NCBI GenBank assembly: GCA_902470835.1 | Contig: CABRHR010000006.1 | Location: 1-47,621, forward strand | Source: an uncultured Collinsella sp. | Lineage (GTDB): Bacteria > Actinomycetota > Coriobacteriia > Coriobacteriales > Coriobacteriaceae | DNA length: 47,621 nt | Direction: 5' to 3' | Part shown: positions 23,573 through 32,400 of the stretch, piece after piece | How the letters are laid out: each line of letters opens with the position of its first letter | Position numbering within the stretch: position 1 is the stretch's first letter | Made by a program: the position numbers and the translations under genes | Notes under the pieces: generated by a model | The model's database searches: none | Seen by the model: the letters and a program-made list of their open reading frames with translations, nothing else | Told to the model about the DNA's origin: nothing

Positions 23573-24148
23573 ATGCCCACGTCACAAAGCCAGAAAAAAG
23601 AAGCCATCGCCCAGGCCACCGAGCAGGAGCTCGCGTCGCTTGCGGCGCGTGGCGTGCGCATCGCGGGCAATGCGTGCTCGCCGATCGTGCTGGTCAAAGG
23701 CGATTTGGATGAGGCCGAGCGCTCAGGCGGCGAGCTTGCCGCCGGCCCGGATGGCGCCGCGCTGCGCAAGGCGCTCGGGGCCATCGGTTATGCGCCTGAG
23801 GATTTCTGCGCGCTGGCAAGCGTTGCCGGCGCGGGCAATGGGACGGTCGCGGTGGGCGAGGCCCTGCCGTGCGACCTGTTCCGCGAGGCGCTGGAGGCCC
23901 TGGACCCCGAGGCAGTGCTGCTGCTGGACAACAGCGCGGCCGATGTCATGCGCGAAACCTACGCCGACATGCTCGTGGCGATCGACGACTTTGACACCGC
24001 CATGCTCAAGCCCGGCCTGGTCGCCCACGTGCAGGGACGTCGCGTACTCGCGCTCGACGGCTTTGAAGCGGCGCTCACCGACAAGGCCGCCAAGCAGCGC
24101 ATGTGGGCCTACATTAAGCAGCTGACCCCGGCGGCCGCGCCGCTGTAG
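23573..24148 (+). CDS. Unknown protein (191 aa)
   Basis: Start at the ATG at 23573 with GGAGAG at 23564-23569; a TATAAT lies at 23539-23544 as a possible -10. Alanine-rich, soluble, no signal peptide. Visible segments: RGVRIAGNACSPIVLVKGDL, LGAIGYAPEDFCALAS, LPCDLFREALEALDPEAVLLLDNSAAD, and MLKPGLVAHVQGRRVLALDGFEAAL. The order (a conserved N-terminal Cys segment, a D/E-V-LLLD segment and a closing basic helix) faintly recalls a degenerate uracil-DNA glycosylase-type fold, but I cannot support that. Divergent from trxA and convergent with the histidine kinase gene. Confidence 0.8.
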   Translation: MPTSQSQKKEAIAQATEQELASLAARGVRIAGNACSPIVLVKGDLDEAERSGGELAAGPDGAALRKALGAIGYAPEDFCALASVAGAGNGTVAVGEALPCDLFREALEALDPEAVLLLDNSAADVMRETYADMLVAIDDFDTAMLKPGLVAHVQGRRVLALDGFEAALTDKAAKQRMWAYIKQLTPAAAPL

Positions 24149-24211
24149 CGGGCTTGCGCCGGCAAGGCGACCCGGGCGGTTGAGTCGCGCCACGAGTCCA
24201 GTGTCGCGCCC

Positions 24212-25489
24212 CTACATCACAGCGCGCAGCTCAAATCGGTCGCCGTTAATGCGGAACTGGCAGTTGCCGCTCATGCGCTCCACGGCAAGCTTAATGCTCT
24301 TGGTGCCAAAACCGTGGCCGGCGTGTTGGGTCACGGGCATGCCGTCGACCATGCGCGGCGCGCGTCCAAACGTGTTGGAAACCAAAAGCAGCAGCTGGCC
24401 GTCCTCAAACCGCAGGTTCAGGTCGACAAAGCGTTTGCCTTCGGGGGCGGCGCTTGCAGCGATGATGGCGTTTTCCAGGGCGTTCGAAAGCACACTGAAC
24501 AGGTCGGCATCGCCCACGTGAACGGTTTCGGGCACGGCGGCACGCAGGTCGGCGGTGATGCCGTGCTTGTTGATATCCGAACTAAATGACGAAAGCACGA
24601 TGTTGACGGTCTCGTTGGCGCAGTAACGGCGCACGGCGGTGCGGTCGTTGGCCTTGCAGAGCTCATCGATGCGATCGAGCGCCTCGTCGATGTGCCCTTC
24701 CTCAACAAGAATGGCCAGACCGCGCAAAAAGTGCCGCATGTCGTGGCGAAGAATCGACAGCTCGCGTCCAGATTGGCGCCAGGCCTCGAGCTCTTTGATG
24801 GCGGAGTTGTCGCGCGTCTCGAGCATCCAGCGCTCACGCTCGGCGACTTCCTTTGCCTCGTATTCGCGCAGGTAGACGGCGAGAAACATAATGTAGAAGG
24901 CGCAAAGGGCAAAGGCCAAAAACTCAACGGTCACCACCGAGCCCGAGTGGAACAGCGTGGTGTAGACGTTGGTGGCGTAGTCAAAGATGTAGTAGACGAG
25001 CGGCAGAATTAAAAGAATGCCCAGCTCGGTGGGGCTTTTAATCGCCAGGCGCGGACCGATATCGCCGGCCCAGTGCAGGAGGACGGCAAAGACGCCGAGC
25101 GTGGTCGCAATGCGCGCAAGGTAGTATGCAACCTGCGAGTCGGTGGCTGCGAATGCGGCGATACCCATCCAGTTGCTAAACTGGCAGCTCAGGTAGGCGC
25201 TGGTGACGCCCAATGCCGCGAGCAGCGGACTTAAGCGGTAACGCGCGCAGAGGAAGACGATAAGCGGCAGGTGCACGACGAGCGGGTAAGCCTGACGGGC
25301 AAACAGTTCTCCGCCAACGGCATTGGCAATCGAGAAGGCGGCACCGGTTGCGGCACCGATCCCCAGCAATTCGAGCGCATGGCGTCGATTGATTTCGACA
25401 CCGCAGAGCGCCGCCGAGGCAAAAACGCCAAAGAGCAGCGTCGTGGCATGGTGAATCGCCCAAAGAACCATTTCGACCGATGCAGGCAT
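24212..25489 (-). CDS. Sensor histidine kinase, GHKL/AgrC type
   Basis: 425 residues. Six or so membrane helices occupy residues about 5-205; a coiled linker follows (KEVAERERWMLETRDNSAIK); the phosphorylated histidine is H249 in SILRHDMRHFLRG; and the C-terminal GHKL ATPase has the N box FSVLSNALENAI and the G box HGFGTKSIK. This pairing (six-helix sensor plus GHKL kinase) is usual for kinases that sense peptides or envelope signals. The ATG overlaps the stop of the response regulator by one base (TGATG), so the two proteins are made together. It is next to the gene for the giant surface protein, which is a possible target. Confidence 0.92.
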   Translation of the reverse strand: MPASVEMVLWAIHHATTLLFGVFASAALCGVEINRRHALELLGIGAATGAAFSIANAVGGELFARQAYPLVVHLPLIVFLCARYRLSPLLAALGVTSAYLSCQFSNWMGIAAFAATDSQVAYYLARIATTLGVFAVLLHWAGDIGPRLAIKSPTELGILLILPLVYYIFDYATNVYTTLFHSGSVVTVEFLAFALCAFYIMFLAVYLREYEAKEVAERERWMLETRDNSAIKELEAWRQSGRELSILRHDMRHFLRGLAILVEEGHIDEALDRIDELCKANDRTAVRRYCANETVNIVLSSFSSDINKHGITADLRAAVPETVHVGDADLFSVLSNALENAIIAASAAPEGKRFVDLNLRFEDGQLLLLVSNTFGRAPRMVDGMPVTQHAGHGFGTKSIKLAVERMSGNCQFRINGDRFELRAVM

Positions 25490-26211
25490 CAGCGCCTCCC
25501 GCCCTCAAATCGCACCGCAAAGTAGGCGTCCTGGAATCCCTGCTTGCTGCTGCGCGAAAGCGGAATGCTCGCGCCCGAGCGCATGACGATCTCCGTCCGA
25601 TCGAAATGATCGATATTGCGCAGGTTGACCTGGTAGCTGCGATGGCATTTAAAGAAGACCGCGTTTTGCGCCAGGCGGTCCTCGACGCTGCGGAACGACT
25701 CGAGCGCCTCGATATCGCGTCCGTCGCGCAGGTGGAAGACCACGTGCTTGTTGCGTGCCTCGGCATATTCGATGTCGGACAGGCGCAGGGCGTGGTAACC
25801 AAAGGACGTTTTGATGACGAACTCGTCGGTCGCCGACGGGCGCATGCTCGAAAGCTCGTCGAGCAGCTGTGCCAGGCGTTCGTATGCCACGGGCTTGAGC
25901 AGGTAGTCGAAGGCGCGGACTTCGTAGGACTCCAGCGCAAACTCGGGTGACGAGGTGAGGAACACCAGGCGCACGGCGGTATCGGACTGGCGCAGCTCGC
26001 GCGCGGTGTCCATGCCGTTGACGAGCGGCATGATCATATCGAGCAGGATGATGTCGGCGCGCGATGCGGCATGGCGGGCCAGCAGGTCCTCGCCGCGCGT
26101 GACGAGCGCAACATCGACCGCCGTGCCCGTCTCGCTCGACCAGCGATCGATCATCCGGTGCAGTCTATCTAGAAAAGCGACGTCGTCGTCGCAGGCAATA
26201 ATCTTGAGCAT
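25489..26211 (-). CDS. LytTR-type response regulator
   Basis: 240 residues. The receiver domain (residues 1-120) has the acidic pair in IIACDDD, the phosphorylated aspartate D58 in IILLDMIMPLVNG and the lysine in YLLKPVAY. The C-terminal LytTR DNA-binding domain (about 135-235) has IEYAEARNKHVVFHLRDGR and FFKCHRSYQVNLRNIDHF. Start at the ATG at 26211; the open frame to 26298 has no ribosome site. Its gene is divergent from the large surface-protein gene and overlaps the kinase gene. LytTR regulators bind paired direct repeats; the 26255-26310 region has a pair of GTGCA-containing segments that might serve, which is speculative. Confidence 0.93.
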   Translation of the reverse strand: MLKIIACDDDVAFLDRLHRMIDRWSSETGTAVDVALVTRGEDLLARHAASRADIILLDMIMPLVNGMDTARELRQSDTAVRLVFLTSSPEFALESYEVRAFDYLLKPVAYERLAQLLDELSSMRPSATDEFVIKTSFGYHALRLSDIEYAEARNKHVVFHLRDGRDIEALESFRSVEDRLAQNAVFFKCHRSYQVNLRNIDHFDRTEIVMRSGASIPLSRSSKQGFQDAYFAVRFEGGRR

Positions 26212-26453
26212 TCTGAGCCCCCTTAGTAGTTCGATTTTGCCACATTGGGTGCGTACCGCTCGCGGAGGTGCATCCCATTTGCGCCCCACGGCGTGCAACT
26301 CGCGCCGAGCGGCAGGGTGTTAGAAAGTGCCGCCGCAAAATAATCCATGGATAAACATGTCAACAGATGCTGGCGGCTGGCCGGGGATTATGCCAGCCGC
26401 CAGCGCCAAGCGATTCCGAGCATCGCGAGAGCATAGGGATAAGGGGAGCTACG
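26212..26453. promoter_or_regulatory. Divergent region, response regulator / surface-protein gene
   Basis: 242 bases. GTGCATCCCATTTGCGCC (about 26267) and GTGCAACTCGCGCC (about 26296) are imperfect direct repeats that could be LytTR sites. GGGGAGC before 26454 is the ribosome site of the surface protein. The promoters were not resolved. Confidence 0.35.
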
Positions 26454-29400
26454 ATGAGGGAGAAGAAGATGGGGATGCGCGCCGCTCTGACGCGCCTGCT
26501 GGGTATCGCCACCGTGGCATGCGCACTCGTGGCGTCGCCGGCGGCGGCCGAGGCAGCGACTACGGCGGATATTCCGCAGGACGTGATTCTGGCTCAGAGA
26601 AGTCGTACGGGCCTCCAATACCCCTACTCGGTGAAGCTCGAAGCGGGAAAAGACTACGTCATCGGCGGTGAGATTACTCTTGGCTACTATGAGGTCGAGG
26701 GCGGCACCAAAGACGACCCGACGCGTGTTTATTTTTCCAACAAACCCAAATATGGCGGCACGATAGTCGACAAGAGAGACTCTACTAGCGGCGAGCTCTT
26801 CGTCCTCAAGGGCGGCTACATCGAATTTATCGGCACCAACGGTTCCTTTCAAACTCAGTTTGACTGCAATGGCCATAGTTTCTTGTCTGACGATGCAAAT
26901 CCGGATAAAACGTATGGCGCAGATTCTGTTATCGACAAGCGGTGTGCCGGCGGGAGCTTAAACTTCAAGATGAGCGGCATCGAGCTGGGAACCATTACAG
27001 GAAAAAGGTCCAAACGCGCTATTGCGCTATACGGCACGATGGACGGGGGCGAATCGGCCGTATTTGAGGACGTCTCTGTAATTGGTTGGGATTGCAGAAC
27101 GGGAACGGCGAGTTATGGACATGACCATAACTACGGGAACAGCACTTACCTATACACCGCCTCTCCTGCGCCCGTCACCATCCGCGGTTCGCAGAACAGC
27201 GGGAAGAGTCTAGACGCGACCTTTAACAATTGCACTTTCGAGGGCAACTGTGATAACTGCGCTGGCGCATTGAGTGTTGTGGGCCGTGGGTTCCGTCCCA
27301 ATGTCGTGCTCAATAACTGCACGTTTAACAACAACAGGCAGGAATCGATTTGGTGCAAGAGCCTTGGGGTTGAGGATACAAACGAGCATACACATGCGGG
27401 CAATATTGTCGTCAACAATTCGGATGTCACGCTCAACAATTGCCTCGTTCAGTCAATGGACTCGCGGGTTCCGGCGGCGAACTATACGCAAGATATGGTC
27501 ATGACGAGTGCAATCGCGGTTGCTAAAGGCTCGGCTTGCACGCTCAACAACACCAAGATCTCTGATACTTATGCCGAGGGCACGTACTACTATGCTGATG
27601 CGAATACACGTCGAAACACTGTGTATGCTCGCGGAACGGTGACGCTTGCTGGCAACACGACCATTACTACTAACGTCGATAAGGGTGCTCGAGGTCTCGC
27701 GCTCGATACCCCGGGGGTTTACTACCTCGGCAAATTGAACATTGCAGAATCCTTCACAGGTAAGGTCCAGCTGTCGCTTAAGGACGATCAGTTGGGCTCT
27801 TATACGGGCACGCAGTGGCCGCTCGGCACCTGCGACATCGAAGAGACCGACCTGCGCTCTCGTGTTACTACGGACGATCTGAGCGTCGGCATCGGAAAGA
27901 CGGACGACGGATACGTGTATGCCTCGCGCCTGCCGCACGAGCATGTGTGGTCGGTGGAAAAGGCCGCCAACAGCTCATGTCAACTGAAGGTCACCTGCTC
28001 CGGCAAGATGCGCCCGAGCGATTGCAACTACAAAAATGGCTATTCCGTCGAGCTGGGCATCGATGGGGCGACGTCGGATAAGGGAAGGCTGGGCGTTACA
28101 TACAGCGGCAGCAAGGTCGCTCCAACACTGACGATGTCGAATAAGGACGGCTACGCTACGGACGATATCGTCTCGACGGGAGGCGTCTATATCTCCGGGT
28201 CTAGGTATTACAAGCTTTCGAAGTGGAGCGACAGCAAGGGCGAGCCACTGGAAAAGGTTCCCACCGATGCGGGAATTTATCGTATCGAGTCCAAAGTTAG
28301 GGTCGAAGGCCAGGAAGGCGACCTGACGCTTACCCGCGAGTTCCAGATTAAGCCGCTTGATCTGAGCAAGGTCAGTGGGCTCACGTTCATCTTTGATGAC
28401 AACGGAACAGACACAACAATCAATGGCGAGACGGTTCGTGCGTACCCGTGGACGGGAGAGAAGATCACGCCCAAGTTCTCCGTTGGGGTCTACAACTACA
28501 GCACTCGAGGCTGGTCGTACTTTGTCAAGGATGGCGACTACAAGATCGATAGTGACCCGACGTATAGCACGGTGAGCGCGACCGATCCTCCCAGTTCCAA
28601 TTCCTATTACCCGTACTACCAGGTCTATATCAAGGGCATGGGCAACTATGCTGGTTCGGTATGCGCAAACTGGACCATCACGGGCACGCAGTTCGAGAAT
28701 GTGACGGCCGAGGGATTCGAAGGCCCCTATGACGGGCAGCCGCATGGCGTCAACATCTCGGTGGAAAAAGCTCCCGACGACATGAAGATCGAGTACAGCG
28801 TTGATGGGGGCGACGAATGGAAGGAGGAAGCGCCGAGTTTTACAGACGTCCAGTACGATGGCAGAGATATCTGTTCCGTGACGGTCGAGTACCGCATCAC
28901 CGCTAAAGGCTATGTGACAAAGAGCGGGTCGGTTGAAATCAGGATTACGCTAGGCAGCCAGCCCACTCCCTGGAGTTATATCGCTAGTGAAGGCACGGGC
29001 GTCAAGGTCAAGAACGAAAGTGCGCATTTACTCGAGGATGGGTCGCTCTCCAACCTGAACAAGACCTATGAGTGGAGAAAATCCGGGGACAAATACTGGG
29101 AATCTGTCAGTACCGGCAAAACTTCAATCGACAATCTGCCCGCCGGAAAGTACGAGGTGCGTTTCAAGTCGGACAAGAACCATAAAGCTTCGGATCCTAA
29201 TGTCTTCACAATCGCGGAGGGTCCGCACGCGTCGAAGGACGGTACTTGGCTTAGGACCGAGGGCTCAGATGGCACCCACTGGCAGGTGTGCCGCTGCGAA
29301 GAGAAGATTAACGAAGGCAAGCATGAGTTCTGCTGGGAGGAAGTCACGGCTCCTACCAGCGAGAAGCCTGGCCTAAAGCGGTATCAATGCTCCACGTGCG

Positions 29401-32400
29401 GCTATGTCCTGCGCGAGGAGGAGATTCCTCCGGCGTGCGTCGGCGGTTATGTCGGCGTGTATGACGGCAATGAGCATGCCGTGAGCGTTGACCTTAAGGA
29501 AGGCGCGACGGCTCAGTTCAGCGTCGACGGTGGCGCCACGTGGAAAACGGATGCTCCTTCAATCAAAAACGTCGGCAAGACCACGGTCGACTATAAGGTG
29601 ACAACTCCTGGTGCATCCGACATCAAGGGACAGGTGACGCTCGAGGTGACGCCGTGCCCGATTACGGTGGCGCCAGCTGCTGCTTCTAAAACGTATGGCG
29701 ATCCGGATCCTGACTTTACCTATAAAGTGACGGCTGGCTCCCTTATGGAGGGCGATACGCTTTCCGGTATTACGTACAAGCGTGATGAGGGTGAGAAAGT
29801 CCTGACTGGTTATAAGACGTATAAGGTGACGGCTTCTCAGGAAGAGGGCGCCAACGCTAACTACGACATTACGTTTGAGGCGGGCGAGTTCACTATTACG
29901 CGTCGCACTATCGATGTGACGTGGAATGTTGGTCAATACGTTTATAACGGCCAAGAACAGGGCCCCACGGCAGAGATAACCAATCTGGTTAACGGCGACG
30001 ACGTGTCTCTCAATGTCACTGATGCTGTAAGGGTAAATGCCGGCACGTATACGGCGTATGTAAGCAATCTTATTGGTGAGAACGCAGTTCTTGCTAATTA
30101 TCGGAAGCCCTCTTCGCGCATTGAATGCAAGTACGCTATCGCCAAGGCCAAACGGGATAGCGCTCCCAATGTAAAGGCGACAGCGGAGACCGTGAGTGGT
30201 AAACACGACGGCACGATTGAGGGCGTTGATACATCGATGATGCTGGGCAAGCCTAGCAAGCAGATGATGTTCATCAAGGCAAGTGATCTGGTCGATGGCG
30301 ACAAGCTTGAGAATCTTGCGCCCGGTTCCTATCGCCTGTGCTACGGGGCGACGACGAATTATGAAGCCTCCGAGATCGTTACCGTTACGATCGCCGCTGG
30401 GCCCAAGCTCAAGGTGACGCTGCCGGCTGAGCAGGCGGGCTACACGATCACGGCTGACGCGACCGAGCTCGACTGGCACGGTTCTGCGACGCTTAAGCTT
30501 GCGGTTGCGGATGGCTATTACGCGACCAAGGATCTTGCTGTTAAGGCAAACGGCGAGACCATCAAGCCCAGCGAGCAGGGTGTTTACCAACTGTCTAAGG
30601 TAGAGAAAGACACTGTGATTACCGTCGAGGGCATCGCCAAGCATGAGCCCGATGGCACCGGTTGGAAGAGCGACGGTTCTTCTCACTGGCATGTTTGCAC
30701 GTGCGGTGAGCGGATTGATGTTGCCGAGCATACCTTCGAGTGGGTAATCGACGAGAAGCCTACGGTCGAGAAGCCTGGATCCAAGCATTTGCACTGCACT
30801 GTCTGTGACTACAACTCCTCCGAGAAGGTTGTAATTCCGGCAGCCTCTGTTGCCGGCTACTCCGGCGAGTATGACGGCAAGGTCCACACTGCCGATGTCT
30901 CGGCCCTGCCCGAGGGCACGGCGGTCCAGTACAGCATCGACGGTGGCGTCAATTGGTCTGCCGAAGCTCCCAGCATCAAGGATGCTGGCACCCTGCCGTT
31001 CAAGTACCGTGCGACCGTCGACGGAGCCGCTATCGAGGGCGAGGCCGAGCTTGTGGTGACGCCGCGTAAGGTTACTGTGACGGCATCCGACGCCTCTAAG
31101 ACGTACGGCGACGATGACCCTGTTCTGGGCTCGAAGGTCGCTGAAGGCAAACTCGTCGAGGGCGAGAGCCTTCAGGACATCACCGTTTCCCGCAAGGCCG
31201 GCGAGACCGTGAGCAAGGGCGGCTACGTCGTGACGGCGTCGCAGACCGAAGACGCTAACCCCAACTACGAGATTACGTTCAAGCCCGGCACGTTCACTAT
31301 CGATAAGCGCGAGCTCACCGTGAAGTGGGACGCCACCACTGAGTTCACCTACGACGGCGAGGAGCACTGCCCCGGGGCAGACCTCGACAACATTCTCGAA
31401 GGCGACGACGTCTCTGCGTATGTCGACGGTGCCGCGGTCAAGGCCGGCACCTATACGGCGGAGATCACCAAGCTGACGGGCGCCGACAAGGGCAACTACA
31501 AGCTGCCGGCCACAGGCCTGACGTGCGAGTTCTCTATCAAGAAGGCGCCCAAGGGCGCACCGGTGGTCCAGGGCGTGGCCGAGACCGTCAGCGCCAAGGC
31601 TGACGGCAAGATCACGGCCGTCGACGCCACTATGGAGTGGCGTGCCAAGGATTCGGGCGAGTATCAGGCTGTGCCCGAAGGCGTGACCGAGCTCAGCGGC
31701 CTTGCCGCGGGCACGTACGAGGTGCGTTACCGCGCCGATGACAACCACGAAGCCTCCGCCGCGACCAAGGTCACGGTTGCCACGGGCCGCAAGCTTGCTG
31801 TGACGCTGCCCGCCGAACAGGTCGGCTACAAGCTCACGGCTGACGCGACCGAGCTCGACTGGCATGGCTCCGCTACCCTCGCTATCAGCATCGAGGACGG
31901 CTACTTTGCCGACCCCTCCGCCTACGTCGTTAAGGTCAACGGTTCCGTCGTGGCGCTCAACGACCGCGGCGAGTTCACCGTCCAGGACGTCGAGGGCGAT
32001 GTGAGGGTGACGGTCGAAGGCGTGCGCAAGCACGAGGCCGTGAGCGATACGTGGCTCTCCGATGACAACACGCACTGGCATGAGAGCACCTGCGGCGACA
32101 AGATCGACGAGGCCGCGCACACCTTTACGTGGATTGTCGACACGCCTCCCACGGCGACTGAGAAGGGTCTCGGTCATCGTCAGTGCGTCGTCTGCGGGTA
32201 CGCCCTTGCCTCCGAGGAGATTCCGGCTGTTGCTATTGCCGGCTACTCCGGCGAGTACGACGGTGCGTATCACACGGTCAATGCTTCGGCACTGCCCGAG
32301 GGCGCAACGGCCGAGTACAGCGCCGACGGCGGCAAGACCTGGTCTGCCACTGCTCCCGAGATCAAGAACGTTAGCAAGCTGGACGTTGCCTATAGGGTGA

